A stretch of DNA of 64,000 nucleotides from Gigantopelta aegis (lineage: Eukaryota > Mollusca > Gastropoda > Neomphalida > Peltospiridae): assembly GCF_016097555.1 (NCBI RefSeq), contig NC_054712.1, positions 56,566,914 to 56,630,913 of the forward strand, written 5' to 3'. Below are positions 45,501 to 53,800 of the stretch, in pieces; positions within the stretch are counted from its first letter, which is position 1, and each line of letters begins with the position of its first letter. The notes under the pieces are model-generated. The model did not search any database and had not been told where the DNA came from. It worked only from the letters and a program-made list of their open reading frames with translations. The translations under genes were made by a program, and so were the position numbers.

Positions 45501-47958
45501 TAATATGTGAAATATTTGTTATCAGCTACACGTATATAACTTAGAAATTATCAATTTTGATGTAAAGGTACATGTATGTACATTGTATTTAACATCACAC
45601 ATAGGATTATTGTTTTATTAGAGCAGGTAACTTTGTCTACTTGTAGTAGGCAAAAATGTTTTTTATAGCGTTATCTTTAACAGCAGAGAGCGAGGTAAGA
45701 GTCTCCACCTCACCAAATTAGGTTATGGGTTTGGAAGCGAACAGGTTTATTTAACGACGCACACTCAACACATTTTATTTACAGTTATATGGCGTCAGAC
45801 ATATGGTTATGGACCACACAGATATTGGGAGAGGAAACCTGCTGTAGCCACTTCATGGATTACTCTTTTCGATTAGCAGCAAGGGATCTTTTATATGCAC
45901 CATCCCACATACAGGGTAGTACATACCATGGCCTTTGATATACCAGTAGTGGTGCACTGGCTGGAACGAGAAATAACCCCATGGGCCCACCAACGGGTCC
46001 CTGTTAATGTCACAATGTTTAGCTCACATTTTACTTTGGTGAACAATATGGTACTAGTAAAGCGCTCACCAGTCGGTGGGCCCATATGGCTATTTCTCCT
46101 TCCAGACTGTGCACAACTGGTATATCAAATACTGTGGTGTCTCAGGTCGGGTCGGGTCAGGTCAGGTCAGGTCAGGTCAGGTAAGCTAGGTCATAAGGCT
46201 TAACATTCTGAGCAAGCTGTTGTAGTGCATGCCTGTCATGGGCGCAGGTGTAGACTTACACTGGCTCCTTCGTCCAGGACTGGCAATCAGGACGGTTCAT
46301 CGAAAGTAAACTTGAGGAATTAATTGAGTAACTTTTAACTTAGTTTGCCGAATTATCTCTCTTTCTGGAACCTTGCCTATTGGTGGCCGGCTTGTTTGGT
46401 CTCCCATGGTAAATGATGCCCATGCCATGGACCTATAGTCCGTCCCACAGGGAACGCCTTTTTTCATACCATGAAATGTACCATTTCTGAGCGAACTGAT
46501 TTATAAATTGCACACAAAAATAGTAGGCTATCTTTTTTGGTATTTCAAAAACATTTTCAATTTTCTTCTTAATTCAAACCAAACTGGAATTATTTAAAGA
46601 AAACAGTTTTATAGAATGATGGGACGAACTATAATTGTACAATTTGTAGCCCTTCGGATAGCCCGAGTACTCTGACTGTAAGAGAGCTAGACGGACATTT
46701 GGACATAAACACGCTCTCATTACAGTCAGAGACCAACCTATGTCTTTTTTTGGCAATTCCTGACTACCAAACGGTAGGCAACGAGTCCCGCTCTAATACC
46801 ACAACAATCCTATGTTTGACGTCAAATACCTTTACATCAATCATTTTCGAGTTAAGTGATACAAAAAAATCCACATATTAATCACTAATACACATACTAC
46901 AGAAAGAAACCCGACAGCACCCACATTCAGCTACGCTTCGTGACACTCCGTCGCAACAATTACAAAGCTCGGCGATCTATTTCGAGACTGGGCGATTCTG
47001 CCTTGTGCAGCAGTTACAGGGGTCGTCTCATAAGAGGAGGCAGTACGTAGCACATACTTTTGCCGTATCCTGTCGATAACACCCCAAATGTATCCTTCAA
47101 ATTCAAAATGGAATCAATAATGTGTAATTGTTTTGGTTTAATGACGTAATGAAATCCAAATTCATCCAAAACGGCATTAGCCAACTCTTCCATGTTGTAA
47201 CTTCGCTTGATATGAGACGGCCCCTGTAACTGCTGCACAAGGCGGAATCGCCCAGTGCGCGATCACGTGGTCTACGTCTCGAAATAGATCGCCAAGCTTT
47301 GCAATTGTTGCGACGGAGTGTCACGAAGCGTAGCTGAATGTGGGTGCTGTCGGGTTTCTTTCTGTAGTAAGTGTATTAGTGATTAATATGTGGATTTTTT
47401 TGTATCACTTAACTCAAAAATGATTGATGTAAAGGTATTTGATGTCAAACATAGGATTGTTGTGGTATTAGAGCGGGACTCGTTGCCTACCGTTTGGTAG
47501 TCAGGAATTGCCAAAAAAAGACATAGGTTGGTCTCTGACTGTAATGAGAGCGTGTTTATGTCCAAATGTCCGTCTAGCTCTCTTACAGTCAGAGTACTCG
47601 GGCTACCCTTCGGATAGCTGGATCGATTGGATTATTGTTTTTTTTATTCTGCCCTTAAAAGAGCATGGCTATCCTGTCTGTGGAATGATACTTATAAAAA
47701 ATACCTTGCTACTAATCATCTAATGGAACAAATGTAGCACACACTATGGTATGGTCCAAAACCCGTGTTTGTTCATTGACAAGCGGTCTAATAATTTACC
47801 ATTCATTCATCACTGGAAACCAACAAGCCTACTTACATTTTTTGGTTGAGAACGTTTTGTCCTTGTGGCTGAAAATCACTGACAATGATGCCCATTTGTC
47901 TTGTGTTTTCAATGAATAGCTCTAAAAGCTGTTCTAATGCTTCGAATTTGTCTGACAT
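30449..47958 (-). CDS. MED10: MED10, Mediator complex subunit 10 (complete, four exons)
   Basis: MED10 is a small, conserved subunit of the Mediator middle module, which connects transcription factors to RNA polymerase II in the nucleus. Seen here: - strand exons 47958-47837, 45457-45374, 41472-41370 and 30544-30449 join in phase to 405 bp, or 134 aa plus stop; human MED10 is 135 aa. Diagnostic blocks are GIIVSDFQPQGQNVLNQK (exon 1), PLEVF (exon 2), YIDQGKNPNLYTKDCLEKAL (exon 3) and RFKALLIVELNKVFP (exon 4). All borders follow GT/AG. It converges on MTBP and lies just downstream of the SLC6 gene in the same orientation. Introns 2 and 3 contain Tc1-like elements; intron 3 (10.8 kb) also holds a 4.5-kb transposon-like unit and a 101-bp satellite seeded from the exon-3 donor. 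Intron 1 holds a Mutator-like element. Confidence 0.95.
30560..31690 (+). repeat. Molluscan-type dispersed repeat, ~5 internal copies
   Basis: A ~170-bp motif recurs: 'aagttcaagggccataactc', 'tgtcaaaaatgggtaaatc', 'atacacaaaatttcagctca', 'atatcttgaggcattga'. It ends twice in 'gggacagacgaacgg…gagat' followed by 'actaataataataa'. A terminal fragment recurs at 50925-51000. I associate this repeat with mollusc genomes; coding or mobility is not evident. Confidence 0.8.
31735..31995 (+). mobile_element. Main-family SINE, 5' truncated
   Basis: 'ctcgcttgatgtgcagtcag' head remainder, B box 'ggatcgatcccagtc', body, and end 'ctagtggtgtcattaag'. Confidence 0.8.
32151..36620 (-). mobile_element. 4.5-kb inverted-repeat element encoding a FEN/PIN-like protein
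   Basis: Long terminal inverted repeats (32151 to about 32460 and about 36296 to 36620, ~85-90% alike by eye) start 'tagtccattggctt' and end 'aagcctatggacta'. A flanking 'gat' on each side may be a 3-bp target duplication. Each end carries hairpin motifs such as 'ggccattttgaa/ttcaaaatggcc' (32279, 32432, 32610, 36304, 36458), a layout seen for subterminal transposase-binding sites. One large coding region fills the - strand. I do not know its superfamily. It lies in MED10 intron 3. Confidence 0.8.
32689..36290 (-). pseudogene. Large uncharacterised protein of the element; FEN/XPG-like (PIN) motifs and a Cys-rich tail
   Basis: At least four segments in order: 36287-35187, 35190-33775, 33774-about 33475, then 33466-32963 and 33063-32689. 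Breaks: a lost base near 35230, an in-frame TGA at 33777-33775, a frame change near 33475 and another near 33000. The middle has RATREGDWYLYLATLEKL, the type found in many repeat-borne invertebrate proteins. Then come LIIDGMAVFQEL, VIFDNYTVTDSLKECTRER, QEEADTLMPLHA, DTDVLLLAL and HALTGCDTTGHI, matching the order of acidic motifs in FEN1/XPG-type nucleases. The C-terminus (about 32715-32860) is rich in paired Cys (CGCGRSN, CSRRCSCKA, CNC), like a CXC zinc motif. The nuclease role is inference. Confidence 0.75.
36621..37194. other. MED10 intron 3, no feature seen
   Basis: AT-rich unique-looking sequence between the 4.5-kb element and a fold-back MITE. Confidence 0.5.
37195..37338. mobile_element. 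Fold-back MITE, ~143 bp palindrome
   Basis: Arms of about 57 bp ('cggtatcgtcagtatcatat' / 'atatgatattgacgataccg', outer 'agagattattacc' / 'ggtaataacctct') flank a short centre that is itself palindromic ('gtattatgctcgcgtaatac'). No coding capacity. Confidence 0.75.
37345..37660 (-). mobile_element. SINE, variant head
   Basis: The - strand copy has the variant head 'ggatcaaaccaccttggtgg' with 'atccattc', the same head type that gave the 99-bp array, then the usual body and a tail ending 'tgaaacaatacc'. Confidence 0.8.
37660..41369 (-). repeat. 101-bp satellite seeded from the MED10 exon-3 donor, ~23 copies
   Basis: On the - strand each unit contains 'gatggataacct(t/g)aaag', then 'gtatgtgttacagtgcag', 'atagaacactattccattat', 'ttgtagttattaaagggctt' and 'gtgatttataatatgtaggc'. 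The first 15-20 bases are the end of MED10 exon 3 and the next are its donor and intron start (41385-41350). The array runs unbroken from the exon to about 39174 and resumes left of a Tc1-like insertion to about 37660. Two length classes exist (with or without 'agttct'-type insertion), arranged in blocks. Confidence 0.95.
37838..39173 (+). mobile_element. Tc1-like transposon copy inserted in the satellite (patchwork)
   Basis: TA duplications occur at 37836-37837 and 39174-39175; removal restores the satellite 'cctacatattataaatc' exactly. The inverted ends are 'tactcttcaaaaaaagaaac' and 'gtttcttcttttgaagagta'. Both ends are almost identical to the 41951 copy, but the middle (38200-38930) has many small deletions and satellite pieces woven in (e.g. 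38800-38910). The transposase (start 38155) is badly broken. Confidence 0.9.
41370..41472 (-). CDS. MED10: MED10 exon 3 (its donor seeded a satellite)
   Basis: This 103-bp exon has acceptor tttgtag and donor CTGAAA/gtatgt. It encodes YIDQGKNPNLYTKDCLEKAL and AKNELVKGKMDNLK. The last ~15 exon bases and the donor recur in every monomer of the array just downstream in transcript order (41369 to 37660). Confidence 0.95.
41951..43449 (+). mobile_element. Tc1-like transposon, 1499 bp, nearly intact
   Basis: TA duplications at 41949-41950 and 43450-43451. The ends 'tactcttcaaaaaaagaaac' and 'gtttcttcttttgaagagta' extend through 'gcaaaa' / 'ttttgc'. It lies in MED10 intron 2, only about 480 bp from exon 3. 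Confidence 0.95.
42268..43276 (+). pseudogene. Tc1-like transposase with one frameshift
   Basis: About 335 residues. The N-terminus MPRLSEPQRNNAIGRLDAGE leads to paired helix-turn-helix motifs (VARAFHVSPSTISRLWDRYQ; later QTVRNRLREVGI). Catalytic residues: FSDESRF, VFQHDNARPHTAR and SPDLNPIEHLWDEL, giving DD34E. A single extra T in a T-run near 42723 shifts the frame right after the first catalytic Asp; the rest is open to TGA at 43274. Otherwise it has no visible damage, so the insertion or the base error is recent. Confidence 0.93.
43703..45177 (-). mobile_element. Tc1-like transposon, 1475 bp, second family
   Basis: TA duplications at 43701-43702 and 45178-45179. The ends 'tactgacacacaatgaaaat' and 'attttcattgggtgtcagta' are inverted repeats with one mismatch. 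It lies in MED10 intron 2. Confidence 0.93.
43894..44884 (-). pseudogene. Tc1-like transposase, several frameshifts
   Basis: Pieces in order: MPRLGEEQREQALGMVQGG (44884), a helix-turn-helix-like LRMAGLRCSRLYNG (44662 frame), FFSDESRFSVSF and QQDNARPHTARI (44532 frame), then NPFEHMWDELGRR (44088 frame). Triad residues are present but the frame is broken at least three times. Confidence 0.88.
45374..45457 (-). CDS. MED10: MED10 exon 2
   Basis: This 84-bp exon has acceptor tttatag and donor TTTGA/gtaagt. It encodes QTMVTEMQEVDKFRSQMQDI and QVPLEVF, and is in phase with both neighbours. Confidence 0.93.
45738..46140. mobile_element. SINE copies (one -, one partial +)
   Basis: 45738-46005 is a - strand copy with the 'gaagtggctacagcaggttt' body. 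46045-46140 is a + strand partial ('aaagcgctcaccagtcggtg', 'gggcccatatggctatttct'). Confidence 0.75.
46141..46190 (+). repeat. (GGTCA/GGTCG)n pentamer run
   Basis: About eight units of 'ggtca' or 'ggtcg' follow a truncated SINE. Confidence 0.9.
46659..47605 (-). mobile_element. Mutator-like non-autonomous element with a captured helicase fragment
   Basis: A 9-bp direct duplication 'cccttcgga' (46650-46658 and 47606-47614) flanks inverted repeats of about 380 bp starting 'tagcccgagtactctgactg'. The arms differ by only a few bases. Long arms with a 9-bp duplication are the hallmark of Mutator-like elements. The ~190-bp centre is derived from a helicase gene. It lies in MED10 intron 1, about 230 bp from exon 1. 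Confidence 0.85.
47014..47238 (-). pseudogene. RecQ-type helicase N-terminal fragment (captured)
   Basis: An open segment contains FGFHYVIKPKQLHIIDSILN and GVLSTGYGKSMCYVLPPLM, the latter a Walker A motif as in RecQ-like DEAD-box helicases. Only about 60 helicase residues are present, so the piece cannot be active. It spans the centre and inner arm edges of the Mutator-like element. Confidence 0.8.
47655..47750 (+). mobile_element. SINE 3' fragment
   Basis: 'gctatcctgtctgtgga', 'ttgctactaatca', 'aatggaacaaatgtagc' match the SINE body next to the Mutator-like element. Confidence 0.6.
47837..47958 (-). CDS. MED10: MED10 exon 1 (coding part)
   Basis: The ATG is at 47958-47956. The exon encodes MSDKFEALEQLLELFIENTR and continues through GIIVSDFQPQGQNVLNQK to the donor AAAAT/gtaagt. 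The N-terminus matches the known MED10 start in length and pattern, which fixes the start codon. Confidence 0.95.
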
Positions 47959-48568
47959 CTTTTCTGTTCTTAGTAGTTCAACGAAAGAAACACATGATTG
48001 TTCCCAATGCACACTGGATCTAGTTATGTTGACCCCATTTCAATTCGTCCTTGTATATGTCTGTTTCGCCTTTGTTCGATCATACATCAACTGAAATAAA
48101 TCGCATGTTTTGATATTAATTTAAACAATTTAAAATTATATAACTATTTAAAAAAAAAAAAAATATGAATCATTGAATGTTCAGATTTTATGCAACACAG
48201 GCAGTACCACTTAGGGGCGTTCTGTTCCTGGTTGGAATTTATGGGTGGTTAATTATTTAGTCATGCACGTACCTGACGTACCCTGTACTGTCGGCTATGT
48301 TACTATCTATATTCGACAATACAGCGTACGCGCTTGAGTAGTTCCATCGAGTGGTACTAACTAAACGCCCATGAACTGCAACCAGGGCGTGAAACTTAAA
48401 ATAAGTCCAGACTCAATCTTTAGTGATGTCACACGCATGCAATTATAGTCTTGAATCTAGACTCTAAAAGTTTTAGAAGCACCTAACGCCTATGGTACCG
48501 CTGTTTTACATTCAGATGCTACCTCTCTCACGCAATCAAACGGTTACACACATACACAAACACAAGTA

Positions 48569-48605
<37 letters not shown>

Positions 48606-48794
48606 ACCACGTACACGATGTACACGAATTGCACATTATTATGGGTCACCATATCTGATGCAACATTAATTTTGGAACAAAATATCCAAACCGGAAGTTA
48701 AATTTCAGAGAAAATGGGTCTCATTACGTAGTTTTGTTTTACTATTTGTTTGAATTAAATTATTATACATATCATTACCATCAATAATTTAACA
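47959..48794. other. Upstream region of MED10 with a (CA)n run
   Basis: It should hold the MED10 5' UTR and promoter on the - strand. I see no TATA box or other sure promoter element. A (CA)n tract is at 48572-48602. Confidence 0.5.
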
Positions 48795-48960
48795 GTTGAA
48801 CACATTGATTTATTGATCAAATATTTTATTATACTGACATAATCTCAGAGGAAACCTACGGTACTACATTTTGTCATAAAGTAGCAATTAATACATCAAT
48901 CTTTTATATGCACTTTCCAGCATAGGACAGCACATACCATATGACCTTTGATAAACTATA
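48795..48960 (-). mobile_element. SINE fragment
   Basis: - strand body pieces 'agaggaaacctacggtacta', 'tcttttatatgcac' and 'gacagcacataccatatga'; head missing. Confidence 0.65.
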
Positions 48961-49727
48961 ATCATGTTAATCAAAACACAGAGAATGAGATGAGGGGGTT
49001 CAATCCTATAATAAAATATTTAAAAAACTGGGCACATTCTCTACCATTTGACTTTATATTCCCTCCCCTTTAACAAGATTCCCACTCTTCCCCTAATTTA
49101 ACAAGTTCTCATGGTTGATTTAGCATGCAGTGCACTAGTCTACATGGTACACTGTACTTGAATGTGCTTGAAAGATTAGTTGGATACCATTTCACCATAC
49201 ACCTTTATTAAATTTTAAAATATGTTAATAAGGGTGTGTGTGTGTGTGTGTGTGTGTGGTTTAAAAAATATAATTATATTTGTGTCTTGTCTTGTATTCC
49301 GTCAGTTTTTGTGTAATATTTAACAAATGTGAGACAATAAGCAATCAAACCATATAAACAAATGGAATTCCATTAATTGCCATTTCACCGTTTGACAATT
49401 TGTGGTTTTCTCATCCAATTTTTAGATGGTGTAGGGTTGTTCTTTCAGTTATTTCCCATGTCAACCAGTGTTCCATAGTCTTAATATGGTATGTGCTATC
49501 CTGTGTGTGAACATGAATATAGAATGTACTCATATAGTTAAAATAATCAGTTGCCCAGTAGCCTATATGACCACGTTTTATTAAGTGATCATCTATTGCT
49601 ACTGACCCCTAACTTCACACATCCTGGAAGAGAAGTGGGCCGGGGCACCCGATGGTCCCTGAACTTGTTGATATTATTTCAACCCCTCTACTCTTGTGCT
49701 AAGTCATATGTAAGTTTCCTAACCAGG

Positions 49728-50042
49728 GGCGGGACGTAGCTCAGTGGTACAGCGCTCGCCTGATTCGTGGTCCATCTAGGATCGATTCCTGTAGGTGGGC
49801 CCATTGGGCTATTTCTCGTTCCAGCCAGTGCTCCACAAATGGTGTAACAAAGGCCGTGGCATGTACTATCCTGTTTGTGGGATGGTGCATATAAAAGGTC
49901 CCTTGCTGCTAATCGAAAAAGAGTAGCCCATGAAGTGGCGACTGCAGGTTTCCTCTCTCAATATCTGTGTGCTCCTTACCCATATGACCATAAATAAAAT
50001 GTGTTGAGTGCATAGTTAAAGAAAAATTTCCTTCCTTCCTTA
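49728..50042 (+). mobile_element. Main-family SINE, full length, second tail type
   Basis: Head 'gggcgggacgtagctcagtg' with A box, B box 'aggatcgattcctg', full body, 'gagtagcccatgaagtggcg', and tail 'gtgcatagttaaagaaa' with 'ttccttccttcc'. It lies between MED10 and the SLC6 gene. Confidence 0.88.
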
Positions 50043-50719
50043 ACAGTTGTATGCCTTGTTAATGTAATCATTTGAAATCAATATCCAGGAGTACAAGTAC
50101 TACACAACATAATGCAGGGTGGGGGGGTGGGGGGGGGGGGGCAAGCAGTGCTGGATCAAATCTTTGCCTGCAGACAAAAACGACGGAGACATTCGGGCAA
50201 AATGAGATGGTCTGAAAACTGTTCACCAAGTATTTCCATCATTCCACTAACAATATTGGTTATAAATAATCCATGTGAAAATGTGTAGCGATTCGTGTGG
50301 AACCCTAGACATGGCTGTTTGGTAGTAATGCACTGTTATTTGTTTTGGGGCATTTTTATTTAATTCGAACAAAAATCTGCCTGCCCCTCCCCTCCACCCC
50401 AAAAAAGGGAGTCTTTATGCTTATATCAGTACCAGTATTATGTTAAACATCAGACCATATTTAAGCTATGTAAAAAAATAAAAATAAACAAAATACACAA
50501 TGGTAATTAAGCTTTCATAAATTCAGCTTTCTGTTTTTGACCAGATAAAATACAATGGTTACTTGGTTAAATTAAATTTTACGAGGAAAAGAAATCAAAA
50601 TAGCAATAATCAGGTTGTTACAAAAAATATGGCTGAACAAAACGATAACTCAACATAAAAAAACAAACAAACAACAACAACAAATCCACGTAGTTTATTT
50701 ACAGTTTCAAATACAGAAG

Positions 50720-50869
50720 TCATGGCACAGAAACATGTTTGTTACAGATGGTTAGAATATTGTCAATTGGTCTGAACATTCTGGACTTATTTTGCTCACA
50801 ATATTTCTCTTGATATTCCACCTTGGACGGACCCCAGTCAGGTGCAGGAGTTATTGATTTTATCAGTCT
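50720..50869 (-). CDS. SLC6 last exon and stop
   Basis: This 150-bp exon encodes [20 protein letters not shown], a polar cytosolic tail (EKYCEQNKS) and an end CNKHVSVP, with TGA at 50722-50720. 'RLxxxxxPxPDWGP' is a common SLC6 C-terminal motif. A possible AATAAA is at 50698-50693 on the - strand. Confidence 0.93.
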   Translation of the reverse strand, partial: RLIKSITPAPDWGPSKVEYQEKYCEQNKSRMFRPIDNILTICNKHVSVP

Positions 50870-53800
50870 CTGAAAAATAAAACATACTGGTGCATCAGGC
50901 TTTCTGCCGGAAAATAATTTGAGGGTAAATAATAAAAACAAGCATTATGAGAGTACTGCTTAAGCAATACATGCATGTCCCCCAGACATAGATCTGGCAA
51001 AGTTAATATGAAATTTGGCATATGAAGAAATTGGTGAACATAATAAAACTTCACATATATGGTGGGTTTTTGGGGTTTTTTTTTATGACATGTAAATAAA
51101 TATATAACATAAGACAAATGGTTAAAATACCTGTTTGAAAGTTCCTTTTGCTTTCACAAGTTCCATAACCATGACGATTGGAATTGGTATCGTGGGAATG
51201 AGAGCTATGAACACTCCGATATAGTGGCAGAATTGTGGGTAAACATAACCATCGAGAGTGGGCAATGTGTACGTCACAACTGTGAAGATAAAAGCCACCT
51301 GAAACATAGAAATGTCAATAATATAAAAATTAGAACTCAATAATCAAGCCTGTAGGAACTGGATGGGGGCTGGGGCCCCCCTCCCCCACTTTTTTCAAAT
51401 CACATTAATGTTTGCCATTGTAACCAAAATCTGATATAGAGTTTGTACCCGATCCGTCAGTGCCCCCCCCCCCCCCCCCCCTCCGAAAGTCGTTCCTATA
51501 GTACGGGCCTGATAATGTAATACAGACCCATGTGAATCTACGACACTCCACAAACTCTAAAGTAACCCCAAAATCCAGGGTTTATAGACTATAAAGTTAA
51601 AGTTTGTATTGTTTAACGACACCACTAGAGCACTGATTTATTCATCATCGGCTACTGGATGTCATTTGATAAACAATTTTACTCGTAGTCTTAGAGGAAA
51701 CCAGCTACATTTTTCCATTAGCAGCAAGGTATCTTTTATATGCACCATCCCACAGACAATACAGCACATACCACACCTTTAATATACCAGTTGTAGTGCA
51801 CTGGTTGGGACGGGAAAAAACCCAATCAGAGAATGGGTCCACTGAGGTGGTTTGATCCTACAATGCAAGCACCTCAAGTGGGCACTCTGCTGACAGCTAG
51901 ATTTCAACTTTATAGAATATAAAATCGACATATACTAGTGAAAACGATGCGATATCTTGGTCAGCTGATTGTTTTGAGGGTGTATTGCATCATCATGAGT
52001 TTCATGCATACAAGCAAAAGCAAAGAGGTATAAAACAAGTTCCATACATTTTGTACATGTCACTTAGTATGCAAATGTGATCATGTATTTTCATCCACTT
52101 CAAAAATGATGTTTATAACATTCTTAAAATGATGTCAGTTTCAATGTTGCTGAATAATGTGAGTTTCACATCATTAACAGCCACAAGCTTGCAGCTGCTA
52201 CATCATGTATACAGATTAGGGACATTCTTGAAATGAGGTCAGTTCCAATGATGCTGAATAATATCTATTTCACATTCTGCAATGGCCATAAGCTTGCAGA
52301 TGCTATATAGACTATAGTGTAGTCAGACGTGTGCTGTAACAGCATTCAATGTATTGTTATGATCCATGCCACAATGATAGTGAGACATGCTTCCTGAAAA
52401 AAGTATTGGAAAAGAAAGAAAATTTGCTTGAGCAGGGGGTGAATGCAGCAACAGAGTCAACTTTGGGGTTAAAGATTCACATTTAAATCATTTTCTTACA
52501 CACTGTAAGTCCTAGGTGAGATATACACACCAACATCATGACAGGGGTGATGAAGCAACAGCAGATTTTAATAAAAATGGACGGAGGCTTTCCCAGCATC
52601 ATTTCTATGTCGGAGCTGAATCAATCAATTCAGAACTGGAGTCATGTAAAAACGGGCAGCAACATTAAATTTAATAAAGAAAATGTAATTTTTGTTTTTA
52701 AAACCGAAAATAATGATCCCGTTAATGCCATTGTACTTGTTACAAAACACTTAATATTTAAAATTCATTTCAATGCACATGTACCCAGTTTGAAATGGAC
52801 CCAAAAAGAGTTGACTGAATACTATTATGTGACAAAAGCAACAGCTTTTTCCGCGTGCAATTATGATAAATTCACCAAATTTTGGTCAATTTGTCACAAT
52901 GTATTTAAAACTTAGATTGTATTTTTTTCTCTTCTTTTTGATACTTAGTATGTCCTCGGTCTCCTTTTGAATTTTTCATACATGTATGTTGGATTATTAG
53001 TCACATATATTTGATTTTCTAGCTAAATATATCTTTAACTACTTTATTTTTCATGTAATTAATATCTCTTTGTCATATTCACTGTATATATCTGTGTGTG
53101 AATATCATGTCAATAAAAATGGGAATAATAATTAAAAAAACCTTTGAGAATAAAGATTCATATTTAAATCATTTTCTCACACACTGTAAGTCCTAGGTGA
53201 GATATACATACCAACATCATGACAGGGGTGATGAAGCACCAGCAGATTTTAATAAAAATGGACGGAGGCTTGCCCAGCATCATTTCTATGTCGGAGCTGA
53301 ATCGATCAATTCCTGAAAATATAAATCTCTATTAATATTTAAAATACATATATTTCTTTACATTATAACATGGCTTTTATTTAGTTGTCTGAAATTCATT
53401 CAATAAGTGAGATTTAGTATTTATTTGTAAACAAGGGGGGGGGGGGGGGGGGGGGGGGGAAGAGTATGAAATTGAATTTAACTTTGACAAAAACATGATA
53501 AAAAATGCCAACATGTATTTGTTGTCAAATTTGTTTGCTTGTAAATTTATAAGAAACATTTTTTATTGCTATAATGCTTCATTAAATTAAATTGCATTAT
53601 AATATTAATTAATTAAAGAACCTCATTTCTTATGATCACAAATTAAATCTGCACCACCCCTGATACATTTCTTTATTTTTACAAAACTGGTTTTTAATAT
53701 AACGTCACAATGTGCGACATACATGTAACTACAATTTTTTTAATCTATGATCAACACGCCTTTCATACATGTACTCTGTGGCAATCTGTTAGTTTCAAAT

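Noticed and set aside
46699..47565. Two identical 60-residue proteins on opposite strands
   Set aside because: They are the two arms of the Mutator-like element's inverted repeats, not genes.
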